Shown here: positions 1 through 12,740 of the stretch, piece by piece
Numbering within the stretch: position 1 is the stretch's first letter
Layout: the number at the start of each line of letters is the position of its first letter
Assembly (NCBI RefSeq): GCF_963576615.1
Contig: NC_088711.1
Coordinates: 12,819,869-12,883,868, forward strand
DNA: 64,000 nucleotides
Reading direction: 5' to 3'
From: Watersipora subatra
Taxonomy: Eukaryota; Bryozoa; Gymnolaemata; Cheilostomatida; Watersiporidae
Position numbers and translations under genes: made by a program
The notes under the pieces: generated by a model
Database searches by the model: none
What the model was told of the DNA's origin: nothing
Seen by the model: the letters and a program-made list of their open reading frames with translations, nothing else

Positions 1-1434
1 GACGAGTGGGGTAGTTTCTGATTTTACAAATTACTGTTGTTATGTATCATATTTATGTAATATAGTTTTTTATTTGTAAGAAGTTTGCAACTTCAGAAAG
101 TGCTTTGAGTCATTACGTTTGTCTGTTAATCTTAACGACAGATTAAATAATTTGGGTTTGCTTACCATATCTAGTTGATCTAACCAGTCGCCTAATGTGC
201 GCAATGTAAATTCGAAATCACTAAATAGTTGAGTTCAAAATGATCTAAAATGGGAAACAGATGAGCTAGGCCATGACCAGATTCTCTTTTCAATATCTAT
301 GTATTATTTGTATGTCTATAAATCAAAATTACTAAAAAATTATCAGGCCGACTCTCACATAAAAACGAAAATAACAATTGTTTTGCAAATTATGGACAGC
401 AAAGGAATTTGAAAACTACCTTTCCTACTACCATCTGCTATTTTTTCTTTAGTTGTTTCAGCCATTTGTCTAGTCACTCTAGTGTCTAAAAATATCCTAA
501 GCCATTGGGCTAACTTTTATTTCCATACCATAACCATGGCAGCATGTTTCTTAATAAGTCGAGTTGTTTGTGAGATCCTAAATCATTTTCTTTTTCTAGC
601 AAAATCTCAAATCACGCTTTCAATTGGGCTAATCAAATAAAAATAGCCTAACTGAAGTCACTGAAAATGAGATTTGTCTCGAATGCTTGATTACGCTAAT
701 ATTCCAATCACCTCTTAAGCAGAGCCGACTCAACACTGCTTAGGGGACAATAATCAGTTTTCTTTTTTATGCAGTGCTTGTGGCAATTATTAATAGCAGT
801 TATGTGATGTTTAGTCTGGAATGCCACTCATGGATTATTCTCTTCTGAAAACATTTGGTACTGGTCTACTGCAAACCATTTTGTTAGGGTTAGTGTACTA
901 CAAAGACCAGAATGACATTCTTTGTGTTTATTAGTTATCTTGTCTAGGTTAGCTTTGGTGGTATTTAGAGTTGTGTGGTTGCTGAGTTAATATGCTGCAT
1001 TTCCAGCTTGTATAGATTGAACATACGTTGCAATTTTTTTCTTAAAATTAAACAAAATAAAAATTTTTTAATAAATAAAGGAACACTCCATATTCACACA
1101 AACATCCGCTACTAATCATTTGGCTGAAAATCATTTGCTATTTACTAAATGTTATACAAAAGAAACTCCCAGTGTGTTAATATTTTCATTTAAATGTTTA
1201 GCAATAAATACCAAAAGATAATGGTGGCTGTTATGACAGTAAAGCAGGCATGTAAGCCAGAGCCAAACAAAAATAAAGCACAAAGATTTCAATATAAAGT
1301 TTTTGACCTTTAATTATTGACAACAGCTTTTTGCTGCATATCTCATCCAGTGTCTGAGCCCTGCTAAAAGCAGACATTCAGCTTACAAATGGTAGTCAGT
1401 TCAGTCTTTTATTGAAAAGAGATTATCATTTTAG
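1..1434. other. Upstream region of the BAG gene, no gene seen
   Basis: AT-rich DNA with no convincing coding exon on either strand and no recognised repeat. It should hold the promoter and any non-coding first exon of the BAG-family gene, because a splice acceptor (TTTTAG) ends at 1434, just before that gene's start codon. I could not identify the first exon. Confidence 0.5.
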
Positions 1435-1438
1435 CAAT

Positions 1439-2020
1439 ATGGATGAAAAGCCTCTTCCACCAAATTGGGAGAAGAGAATCGATGCTCGGACTGGATGGCC
1501 GTACTTTGTAGATCATTCCAACCAGCAGACACAATGGGAAGATCCTCGATTACAGAAGGCTGTGACTACGCAGGATTCCACTGATGGAAACATAAACATT
1601 CCAATAAATGTCCAGGAAGGGTTGAAGTCGAACCAGGCAAGAGCTACCATATCAAGCCAATGTGACAATTCTAACCTTAGCATGAATGGTAGCATACAGC
1701 AAACACCTAATGCTTTGAAAAATCCACCTAAACAGGGCGTCTCTAGTGCACTAAACACAATATCCTCAATAAAAGAAGATGCGGAAAGTTTTCATGCGCA
1801 AATTGAATCTTTTACAACAGTCAAAGCGTCACAAGAATATAAATATTTAGAAGAAATGATGGAAAGAAATTTGTGCAAGCTGGATACAATTGATGCAGCG
1901 GGAGATGAAAAGATACGAACTGAAAGAAGAGAAGTTGTACGATATATTCAGCAATGCTTAGACCAGCTCGAGTTGAAAGCTTTTGCCAATGAGACGAATG
2001 TGACTAGTAAAGACAGCTAG
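1439..2020 (+). CDS. BAG3/starvin-like co-chaperone, WW + BAG domains
   Basis: A 193-residue protein read from the ATG at 1439. The open frame extends 27 nt further upstream without another ATG, and a splice acceptor (TTTTAG) ends at 1434, so the coding part probably lies in one exon behind a 5'-UTR intron. Residues 5-36 form a WW domain ([10 protein letters not shown], both Trp at 10 and 33, closing Pro 36), which binds proline-rich PPxY-type ligands. Residues 53-58 (NIPINV) resemble the IPV/IPI motif that BAG3 uses to bind small heat-shock proteins. Residues about 107-183 form a helical, charged BAG domain, which in this family binds the Hsp70 ATPase domain and promotes nucleotide release. 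Human BAG3 is 575 residues; the long proline-rich linker is absent here. AATAAA lies at 2046 and ATTAAA at 2181. It converges with the CARD-TPR gene. Cytosolic role inferred from the family. Confidence 0.86.
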   Translation: MDEKPLPPNWEKRIDARTGWPYFVDHSNQQTQWEDPRLQKAVTTQDSTDGNINIPINVQEGLKSNQARATISSQCDNSNLSMNGSIQQTPNALKNPPKQGVSSALNTISSIKEDAESFHAQIESFTTVKASQEYKYLEEMMERNLCKLDTIDAAGDEKIRTERREVVRYIQQCLDQLELKAFANETNVTSKDS

Positions 2021-2547
2021 GAAGTCTGATTTCATTTACTTCAGTAATAAATTGTCACTACCAACAAAATTGCTAGCATTGCAACATAGAAAGACTATAT
2101 ATTTTTCATTTTTTAGTCGCGCATACATGAATTTTTGTCCACATGCACGAGTCAATATATGTTGTTGAATTTCTCAGATAATTAAATTTGGTTTTGTTTG
2201 TTAAAACTAATTACGGTAAATGAAGCTTCTTGTGAGTCTATAGATGTAATATAATATATTCTCGCCATAAGCATTTTAAACGAGGACATATTTTGGTATT
2301 AATAGGTAGTTACAAATTATTTATACGTAATTGCTGTACATACTATGAAAAGCATACATATCACAATATATGAAAGCTGAATATATTTTGTCTGTGTAAA
2401 TTTCAACATTAAAGACAGCATGACATCATATCTAACCTGTCAATATAGATCAGTATCACAACCTACCAAGACTGATAGAATAGAACTAAATTACGTCTTT
2501 TTTAAGTCTCCTAAATACTGTGAGACTTGAGAAGTGCTCAACAAAAG

Positions 2548-5500
2548 CTAGCTAGAGGATATGTCATTCGCTGCCAGGTCACCAGCATTCTTCAACTTTT
2601 CAAGGTGTACTTGAACCTTTTTAACCTTTGACCTCCAAAGTTCAAACTTTTCTAGAAAGCTATCATATCCTTCAGGTACTGCGTGAAGCAGCCTCCACAT
2701 AATCTGTAAGGATTAGGTTAGAATATTGACAGAGAATGGCCAAACAAGTTATGATAGAAGAGAGCTCTAATCATATTTATAAAATCATGTACAATGCGAG
2801 TGAGCTCATGTTAGAAATTGAAAAGGAACTGAACAAGTTCATTATTTTTAAACACAAACAACCAGTCACAACTCGATTGTAAACCTCTGATCATTCACTA
2901 AAGTATCCCAGCCAATAAGTTTACGTCACAGATAAGCACAACTAGTAGAGCTGCAAAGGCAACCTGGCCAGCAAAGATGATGTATTAGCAGCTCAAACTG
3001 AAAATGTTGAACAAAATCTGGTAACGCTTTCAAGTCAGTGGCTGAAATCCAATGATGGAGACCTCTCATATAATATTTAATACTCTTAATACACTCACAT
3101 TGCGACGATTGTCTTCGCTGATCCATTTCCAACCCATGTGTTTAGATCTGAACTCCTTTACCTGTTCTTGAGACTCGGTGAGCTCACAGCATGATATGAG
3201 TGCTTCATACGCATCATTGTACCAATTCATGTAGTAGGCAGCTGTGTCTAATAACGGAATCATAAACAATTGCGTAATATTTTAAGATGAAGACTTAATT
3301 TTAGGTGATACAAAATTTTCAGGAAATACTTCAAAAAACCAACATGCATACTAATAATATGTAACAAATTGATTGTGGAATAAGTATTCTAATTTCAATA
3401 ACAAAACTGACAATTTCCTTGATTTTTAACTGCAAATCCAGATATTTTAAAATCCAGGTATTTTTAAAATCCACGCATTCATCTCTTTGGTTTCTTTTTA
3501 ACTTTGGCCTGGAAACTATTAGGGTGAAGCTCTCTCACTCACGACCATCTGCTAGGTGGTCAGGCATTTGCGCCACTCAATTACAAGTAGCTAAACATTC
3601 TGTTGTGAGACTTAAACAGTGACTTAAAACTTACTGTGACCATGAACTGCCTAATAATACCAACGTAATGGTCTAGCCTTCATCTATTAGCCTAAAGTTC
3701 TCGTAATCAAATACTTTTGTCAAGGGTTGAGGTACAAAAGGACCACACAAATGTGCAATTAAAATACCAATTTTGAGGCATTTGAGACCAGATTGACAAA
3801 TTAATTGACAAAATTAATTTAGGTTGTTGTAAAGTCTGCCTGCAGATATGTCTTCCATTGGAAATAGTTCATTGACGAAACAACATAACCTTGCATGCTT
3901 GTATAATGTTATTGAAATCATAATGTAGTTGAGACAAATTAACAAGAATATGCTAAATGAGAATATTTAGTGAGTCAGTAAGTCTAAATGGCAATAGATT
4001 GGCAACTGCAACTCAGATTCTTTGAAGAAAACCTGACATCAATCAATTACAAGTTATGAAGATATTGGGCCAGCTAAGCAATAACAAAACCGTGGGGGGT
4101 GACTACTTACCAAATCCTTCCACAACTTTTTTTAGCATACTCTTCGCCCGGACAACATCACCTGATGCCTTAGCCAGCATTGCAAGTTGGAATTTTATTT
4201 TTTGTACATCACCATGCTTCTCTCCAGTAAGCATGGTCATGGTGTTCAATGCCATATTGAAGCAGGCTTCGGCATCTTTCCCTCTACAATTATTTGGTAA
4301 CCATTCATGATCAGCCAATATACTCTGTTTCACACCTCATTGCAATTCAAACAGCATTGAGGTAAAATGACACTTTGAGTTCCAGTCCACTGGTTTTGTT
4401 TCAATTACAACTACCGCATTCATTTTGTATTTTGAGAGTTGTTCACCCTTTCCAACATGCCCTGATGAAAAGATAAACTGATTCCATATAACTCCATACT
4501 AGTGTACAAGCTTTAAACATACGTACAAACATTGATTTTTTAAAGCTGTGGAGTAATTGGAGATATCTGATGGTGTAAAAGCGAGGCAGTTGGGAGAAAA
4601 CCATCCAGGTGTACAGCGAGCAAATGCCCTTCAGCAAGTTCTGCTCAATAAGGCCTCATGCGCTAATGTTTACTTTTTGTTTTACGGTTGAATTTCTGCT
4701 TCTGTCAGAAAGCATAGGGAAACCTTTTAAAATGTTTTAATATTATGAAGAGTTGCTTCCTCAGCCACAAGAAGAGTATCTGGCGATACGAGCTCGAATA
4801 ACTTTAAATCTGCAACAATCATTCCACAAAAATTACATTCAAACAGTTATAATATGGAATTTATAATTTTATCAAATAAATTTTTATGCTTTGGAAAACC
4901 CTTGGTTATATATAGTCCTTTCAAAGGTTAGTTTTGACACTTAAGGTTGTTAAAGATCTACTATCACTAGGTATACATTTAATACATTTAACATAAAACA
5001 CAACACATGCTGATACATAACTATATTAGTGATTGAGCAAACATAAAATAAAACAAACTTTATGGTGAGTAAAATCATGTCTGTTAGCATCATACTCTGG
5101 AGCTCAGAATTATCTCCTTGGGGATTTTTGGTCAATAAAAAGTTCATATTGGTAGCAATTGAATGCTTTCTATCTTTAGAAAACAAGGACCAAAGCTTTG
5201 AAAGATCATGAACCACTTTTAAAATCTAAAACTCAAAAAGCTAGATGATAAATTTTTAAGAAATGCAAATAACTACAATTAAGTGTAACTGGTTCAAATA
5301 TGGAAATATCGTTGCACAATTTTTAAGAAAACACTTTTATCTGGAATAGCCCACATAGAAGTATTCTAGAGCATATCAAGGTTTTTATATGAACAAGAGG
5401 AACATACACACAAATACTAGGAATTCTAGTTATGTTTTTAATCTGAACAAGAGTGAACAGGAAACAAAAAGCATGAATTACCAAGCAGTTTAGTCTCAGT

Positions 5501-8500
5501 GTGTGAGTCATCTACAATTGTACAGTTCATCAGTGTATGTTGAACAGAGCGCTCATATTGTATACTAGTTGGATCCCCAGGGCTGCACGGGCAATAAAAA
5601 AGGTTTTTGTACAAAAAATTTACTTTAATCAACATATTCAACATTAACATTCACCATTCGAACTTTTAAATCGAGGGTGTTTATTTCTGTGAGCTTCGCT
5701 ACTTATGTTTACTGTGTTTATTTCTGTGTAATTCATACTGTACTGGCTGCAGTGCCTACTACAGATCTATACAGATTGCATTAGTCTTGTTGGCTATGCG
5801 AGTTGGCTATGCTATTTTCCTTCACTTATGGCCATGCATTTTTCTTCTAGTATGGCTTCACTGATCTTTCTTCTGGTATGGCTTTATACATAAAGCTAAA
5901 TGCAGTGTTTAACGTGGAGCTATGAAAGAGTGGCATGTATTCCAAGTACATACCAAATCTATTCCATGGTATAGCAAGTTGGATGGTGTAGTGTATCGGG
6001 TAAATAGATGTCCACAGAACTGGAGGTTGTGAGTTTAAATCCAATTCAAAACGGAATTCTCATTCTTAAAACTATTACTATAGCTGGACAGACATTGAGA
6101 TTTATATACATGCACTAGCTATATTGCCCGGGTAATCAAAATGTCTTTGGACGGAAAATTGATTTGTATTTACCATATAACAACATTTGCCATTCTAACT
6201 TTCAAACTACATATCATGAGAGAAGTGTTTTGTGTAGTTGAAATAAATTAAGATAGAAAATAAAAACTACTGTAAAGGTTTTCAAACAACTGTAACTTTC
6301 AAACTTCATATCATGAGAAAAATGTTTTGTGCAGGTCAAATAAATTTAAAAAAAATAAAAAAACTATTAAAGGGTTTAAATGTAAAAGTGTTTAATGTTC
6401 ACATGTGAAATAATTAGCAAGTAATAGTTAAATTAAGTATGTTTTGCTACAATTACAATAAAAGATAATTCGGTAATGATACAATTAATACGAACTGAGA
6501 AAACAAAATTAAAATCCTGAATAAGTTGAACTAATAATAACAATTATTGCATAGAAATGTGTGTATGTGTGTGTGTATGAAAAGGGCTACTGTTCTACCA
6601 GAAGCTATCCATCAAAACTTTGAATAAAACAATACTGGTACCTCTCGATACTGGTACAAACGTAAAAATTAAATATCGTACTGTCTTTGTCTGACAGAAT
6701 GGAGAGAGAATGTCGAGGCTCTTCCCACGGAGATAATACAATTGTCCGCGTAAAAAGAATTGACCTTGACCGCGATATAGCAATTAAACCTTACGAAAAA
6801 CTGAAAATAGAAGTTCAAAAAAGCACGAAAAAACATCTTGTTTCATAGAGTTAATAGAATTCATAGGGTTTCTAGTAATACGTCATTTAGCGTGTGCATA
6901 TGGTATACGGTATATGATAATGTCTTTGATCAATACGCCTTGTATAGATCAGTAGTAGAGAGGTATAGCTCAGTGAGTTCAAATCCATCAAAATGCCAAA
7001 CTTTTATTCCAAGATTTTAATAGTTATAGCTGGACACACACACGCACACACCACACACGCACACACACACCACACACACACACATTCTTTGGGAAATAGA
7101 TATAGAATAGAGCAAAGTGAAAAGAGCCTGATTGTTGTGTCTGGAATTGATAATTATTTCCAATGACATTATTTTCTTACAATTATTGTATAAAAATAAG
7201 TTGAATCAGATTAGTTTCAAGCCTATGTCAGACATTAGCAAGACTTTCGCTACCTTAATTATTTCAAATAAAAGAAATTATAAGGAGCCCTTGCCAATGC
7301 CTCAGTTGCTTTTATTCTCTTTATTTACTTTTTTGTAGTAACGTGGCTAAAAATAAAACTAGATCAAATATGTTCTTCTGAATGGTGCGCGTGTTCCTCA
7401 AACATAAATAAAGGTGTTTCAGTAAAGAGAATTCCTGATTTTATGATAGACTTTTATTAAATAGTTCAGCTGTTATATGATTACACGTACCTCTGTAACA
7501 ACTAAAGACACTGTCACTGCTGTACAATGGTGATACGTAACCGCAACAGTAAAACACGGATGAGACCCACCTATCCTGTGCAAGAAAGACTTCAGCTTCA
7601 AGGAGATGTGCCGAAGCAGTCTGTTGACTGACGTCTCCATAGTGCAACTCACAGAGCCTTAGTAGCTTCCTGATCTCCTTCTCGACCCATACAAGCAGCT
7701 CTTGTCTCTCCTTTGCACTCCTGGTGAGACGAGCCCTGCAGAGGAGACTCTTCACTGCAATATGATATGACCCATTAGTACTAAGCATGACCAGAGTAAC
7801 GAAGTGAAAACAGGCAGTACCAGCCCCCCAGAAGGTAATCCGATACAATGATGAAATATACAGTGCAACCTGTTTGTAATAATAGAACGCAACTAGCAAA
7901 ATACCATCTGATAGTATCAAGCCGAATTTTATTTTCTATGATTTGGAGTGGAAACAACTCCGAAACCATTCGAAGCATAAAAACGCAATGATTGAAACTA
8001 AAAATCTACCTTAAAGCACGGGCACTCGCTGATATTCATGTGTTTGCATGGTGAATATTTGGTTGACTTAGCCCATTCAGCCTCTTATACCAAACCTAAC
8101 TTTACCTTGCAAATGTTTCATGTAGCTGGAGGGTGCGAACACAGAGATGCGAACACAGGGATGTGAACACATGGATGCGAACACAGGGATGTGAACACAC
8201 GGTGTGAACACATGGTTATCTAACAAAGAGAAAGTCAAGCTAACCTAAAGTCTGTGTGTATGGAATGAGTAGAGGATGGTTGGGTGAGTACGAGTCAGCA
8301 GCCACCTTGTAAGCCTTCTCAGCCAAGTCAAAGAAAAGCAGTTGATCATAGTTGCTGGCAGCGAGTAAAGCATCTGCATGACCTACAGACAAATCAATAG
8401 TGTTTAAAGACTGTCAGCTCAATATAGACTAGTGAAAAGTTTTTCTCTTTGAATTCACAGAATCCAAAATGCTCAGCGTAAAGCATTTTAAACGATTACA

Positions 8501-11500
8501 GAGCAAAATAACATATAGTGCAATAGTGTTATCTATAGTCAATAATGTTATATATATTATGACATATTATGACAATACCCTAAACACAGGGAAGTACATA
8601 AAATTACAGGCTAACTCAAAATAACTTTATTTATAACAGGCCAATGCCAAAACTATAGAGATGGATAAAATGGCAGAGTAACCCAAAATTCTTTTTGTGT
8701 TCTGAAAATATCCGTTTGAGCGTAAATAACTTTATCTGATGATTTTACCTGCATAAGCTTGTGCTACATGCAGACTTTCATAGCCATAGAGCTTGTTGGC
8801 AATGTTGAGGGCAGCCATTGATGCTTCCACCCCGAAGGCATCATGTCTGAAGTTATTTGAAAATGCTACAAAGTTCTTTAATGCTTGCAAGTAAATTGGG
8901 CTGTAAACTCCAAATATCATCCTGGAAGAAAACAAGAAAGGATGTAACATCGTAGCTTACAAGAATATACATGTACTATGAAATATAGTATTTAACCTTG
9001 ACCGTATGATTCCTATACTGCGTGTTCAATCTTCTCTTTTATAACAGAGTCTTATAGGCTGCTCCGTCTACACGAATGTTATATATGTAATACAGGCATC
9101 AGGACCGTCGAAGAATGCATTCACGCATGCGAGATTGTTTTGCATGTGACATTTGCTACGAGTGACAAAAATGGCATTATTATTGATTTGATATGCGTTG
9201 GGCAGCTAATTCTCTGAGTACATAGATAAAACGTGTAACACTTAATTGGCTATAGAATGCAGCTGTAAGCTTGGTTTATGGCAACTTGTTATATCTAGAC
9301 CAACTTACTTTAGATTGTTTTGTACAAATAATTTTAACAAATTACTTTCAATTCACATAGCCTTCTCTAAACTACTGCAAAGCAAACATCGGTCCGTGTA
9401 GTATAACCAACCTCCAATATATTTACATGTATGTCACAAATTCTAATGGATCGTCGCTAAAAAATTGCCATAAAAGGATTACTGGAACACAGCAGCTACA
9501 TAATGAATAAGTTGGACAAAATATTTAACAAAAATGGCTCTATATTGAGTTCATCTCTGGATATGGTAAGAAAGGAGAATTTCTAAATGATTTGTCGGAC
9601 TACTCAATTCTCAAAGAAAGGATACGTATGCTGGTTGTAAAAGCCCACCTCGCCTGCTGGACCGCTTCAACAGCCAGGTCCTCCGCCCTCATCAGTTTCC
9701 ATTGATTGGCGTATGCGACAGAGGAAGTGCACAGGACATTAACCAGAATTGATTTCTTCTCAAGGTCAACATCCTGTTAAGGAAAATGCATTATGAAGGT
9801 AAAGGTGTGATGGGACTAGTTGAACCCAAGAGTGTCTGCCAACAAAGCCTGTAACAAAGCCTCAAGTTTTGACACAGCGTTGACCTTTCCAGTATAATAA
9901 ACATCAGTTCCTTTGCTGGGGATATCACCATTCTTTTTTTACGTAAGCACTTACCCTCATTAATGGCAGTGGGCTTAAATTATTTACATAGACCTCTGGG
10001 CTAAAGTTAAAAAAATAGCCTGCTGCATAAAGCTTTTAGTCTGAGCAGTAAAGAGTAGCCTACTAACATAGACTTCAAGTTCAACTTGAAGAGAGCAGTC
10101 TACCTGCATAGACTTCTGACCCAGACTATGAGAGGACAGTTTACATAACTAGAATTCCGACCCCAAATAGATGATTGCAGTTTACCTGCATGGATTTTTG
10201 CGCCCAAGTGTAGGATGGCCCAAAGTCACCAAGTTTTCTTTTCAGAATGCTTGCCTCAGCAAACAGCTCACTGCAGTCTAATGTTTCCTGGCCGAATGAG
10301 GCCATTGCTTTGCTTATCCGTTCTCTCAACAAGGAAGCTCTGTCATAATACTCATCTGACCTAGCAAGATTGCACACGCTGTTGCTTAGACTTAGACATT
10401 TAACATAAAAGCTGAACTGCAGCATCCACAGATCTGTGTGATTTTTCAAGAAGGCTTCTAATGAGGCAACAACCTGCCATGCGATTTCGTGAGCACCAAA
10501 CTCGAAGACAAAGCTGATAAGGTTGAGCCCAATGTCTACAAGTTGATAGCATGTCTCCTGATCATTCACCTCAGCTAGCCACTGGGTAACCTCATCATAC
10601 GAGTAAGCTATTTCCAACGCCAGGTCAAGGTCATAATCTTTACTCAGACAACGGAAGTATTTAAAATGGAGAAAGTGATTGTTGACATCTTGAATGATGT
10701 CAAGCACCGCTGAGCAAGTACATAATACCATCTCATCATTTGCCCTTTCATTTTTCCAAAGGTAGTATGCGATCTCCAGCTGTTTCATGCGACCCGCTGC
10801 ATCTCTCTCTTGCTCACCAAGCATGAGGTCTGCCGCACGAGCTGATTGTTCTAGCTTCACTATTTCTTGCAGAGGAATTTCGAGAACACTGCTAAAACCG
10901 CTCGGATCTTCATCCCAGTACTGTACAGTGTGAGGAATTTTGGTACCTGCAGTAAACACAAAATTGACAGTATATAAGTTTAATATGCACATAATAGAGT
11001 GCAAAAAAGCCTAACTGGCAGACACATGCATTGTAAGTATGAACACATGTTTTGTTAGCAACAAACTGTAGCAAAGACCAATCAGATTAGAGTACAGTAC
11101 TGTACTCATAGGTACTCAATATCTATTGGATAGTCTTTGCAAGCAAACTAGATATACTCTGCCTTTAGTTTAACAGAAAAGAGATGTGTTTACTCTGAAT
11201 TTATGTGGTTTAAAGTAGATGCCAATCTAAAGGCAAGTGATGCAAGTTGAGAATCGAATTAGAGGTAACAACGATCTTATAATATGGTGTATAGAGCATT
11301 GCATGTGACAAAATGACATAAATGTATTACTTCTTGTCAGGAAAACTGCAGTAAAAAATTATAATTTATTCCTATATTAATAAGTGCTCCAGCTATAAAG
11401 GCTACCAGGCTTAAAGAGTTGGTAGAAAAATCACCAATCCACCAGAAGTACTACTCCTGCTAAGGATGGGCCACAAAATTAGAGCTCACAAGTTTTTGAC

Positions 11501-12740
11501 ATGTGAAAACAGCGTCTAAGCTCAGAGGAATGTAATAGAAAACTATAGACGTATCTTCAGCCTGTAAACTGATAACTTTTCATGGAAACCAAAAGAATTA
11601 TCACTGGAATGCGTCAGCCAAGTTTGCAGGCTTTTGTCAACCATAAAGAACTACTCACTTCCATGGGCTGTAATTATTACAGAAGAAAGGCTGAGCAATT
11701 ACATATATGGTAGATGGTCCCAAACCTTGACACACATTAGTCTATATATGAAGGCTTACGCAAGTCTACAAATCAGTTATAAATCAAAATCAATATGATT
11801 TACTGAAGAGCATACTGTGTAAAAATAGAAGTTTTTCATAGGCAATGTTGTTCAGAAGCTTTTTGACAGCAATCAAGCAAGGAGTGGATCCAGATCTTTT
11901 TACAGAGGAAAAAAATCCCTAAAACTTTGTTTAGGGAAACAGTGGCTCGCGAACACAAAGTGGTGTTTGAAGATTCGCTGTCTCATATTTGATGATCAGA
12001 AATGCATCACCAAATATATTAAACGCTGATGAAGTGATGGACAAATGCTCAGTAAAATTATTATCTTTCACAATCAGTCTTATTAGCGACAGTCATCACA
12101 TTCATGAGTTGAAGAACTCTTTATTCACCTTACCTTGCAGCTGCCGCATCGTCCATTTCTCTGCTGACTCAGTTTCATCCCAGCCATTTTCAGGAATGTT
12201 GGAAGGGCTGCCAGCTCGCTCAGCCATGTACGGCGCCTCAACTGCGAGCAAAGTTTTAGGCCTATGTCCAGCAGCGGCGACGGTAGGTGGTCTGCTGGCA
12301 CTGTTTGCTATGTCTGGTAAAGGCTGGTACTTGTTGAACCTAGGCATCTGCTGGCCAGCTGTCTGACAGTTTGCTTTTTCAAGAGATCCTGTCTGCTCGA
12401 TAATAGTGTTGTCAAGGAACTCAACAAGAATTTGGTACCTATGCTTAATAACTATATCCTCGACTGACGGATTGAGAAGGGCAGCACGAAAGTGTTTGTA
12501 CCAGTTAGATGCACGACCTTTTGTAGGTAAAATGTCAAGCAAGCGCTTTGATTTATCAGTTGTCGTGTGACAGCTATCTATCTCGCTTAAGTCGCCATCA
12601 TCGAGAACAGCTTTAGCTAGAAGGTAATGTAGTATGTGGTCGACCTTAAGCTCCTGAATAACAGCAATCCTATTGACTCGGAGTCGTTGGAACTGTTGAT
12701 GCTCTAAAGGTGACATGTAGTTCCCTCTCATCGACATCAT
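2548..12740 (-). CDS. CARD-TPR protein, APPBP2-like TPR array (11 exons)
   Basis: Exons on the minus strand in coding order: 12740-12134, 10946-10186, 9773-9649, 8921-8749, 8382-8245, 7754-7571, 5582-5482, 5173-5059, 4283-4111, 3247-3099, 2703-2548 (stop TAG). Every junction is GT-AG and all phases agree, giving 893 residues. Residues about 14-108 are a CARD: an amphipathic six-helix pattern with the core LLDILPTKG, closest in feel to CRADD. A Pro/Ala-rich linker follows. From about residue 205 to 840 there are TPR-like helix pairs; the part over exons 2-6 follows human APPBP2 order and spacing (for example YGYESLHVAQAYA, and SPNHPLLIPY where APPBP2 has PEDHLLL). APPBP2 is a 585-residue TPR protein that binds APP and serves as a CUL2 receptor, and has no CARD. 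A small upstream ORF (ATGAGGCGA, about 12769) may precede the start. Intron DNA holds a minisatellite, CA repeats and SINEs. Exons 7-8 are the least certain. Adaptor function is inferred. Confidence 0.85.
5958..6098 (+). repeat. tRNA-derived SINE, copy 1
   Basis: Starts with TTCCATGGTATAGCAAGTTGG (tRNA-like A-box region), then AGATGTCCACAGAAC, then a B-box-like GTGAGTTTAAATCC, and ends in TATAGCTGGACAGACA. The same order of blocks is found reversed at 48168-48300 and 53385-53520. It lies in intron 6 of the CARD-TPR gene. Confidence 0.7.
6108..6260 (+). repeat. Interspersed repeat with GCCCGGGTAATC head
   Basis: ACTAGCTATATTGCCCGGGTAATCAAAA begins directly after the SINE tail and resembles the start of the repeat at 63727 (ACTAGCTGTGCCACCCGGCG, then GCCTGGGTATTAAAAA). 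Only the head is clearly shared; the rest is diverged. Class unknown. Confidence 0.45.
6940..7085 (+). repeat. Partial SINE plus (CA)n microsatellite
   Basis: GAGTTCAAATCC (B-box-like) at about 6976 is followed by TTCCAAGATTTTAATAG and TATAGCTGGACA, the 3' half of the SINE family, then by an impure CA/CACG repeat (7030-7083). It lies in intron 6 of the CARD-TPR gene. Confidence 0.55.
8130..8215 (+). repeat. Intronic minisatellite, about 15-bp unit
   Basis: About six imperfect copies of a 14-15-bp unit around GGATGCGAACACAG / GGATGTGAACACA. It lies in intron 5 of the CARD-TPR gene, about 30 bp downstream (in gene sense) of the exon 5 splice donor at 8244. Confidence 0.8.

Noticed and set aside
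4560..4650. Possible exon (LAEGHLLAVHLDGFLP)
   Set aside because: No phase-compatible donor/acceptor pair with the neighbouring exons.
4743..4817. Possible extra exon of the CARD-TPR gene (LKLFELVSPDTLLVAEEATLH)
   Set aside because: It has an acceptor but no usable donor, and exons 5173-5059 and 4283-4111 already join in phase to make a complete TPR helix pair.
6940..7020. Possible tRNA gene (GAGTTCAAATCC)
   Set aside because: Only a B-box-like stretch; no cloverleaf, and the context is that of the SINE family.
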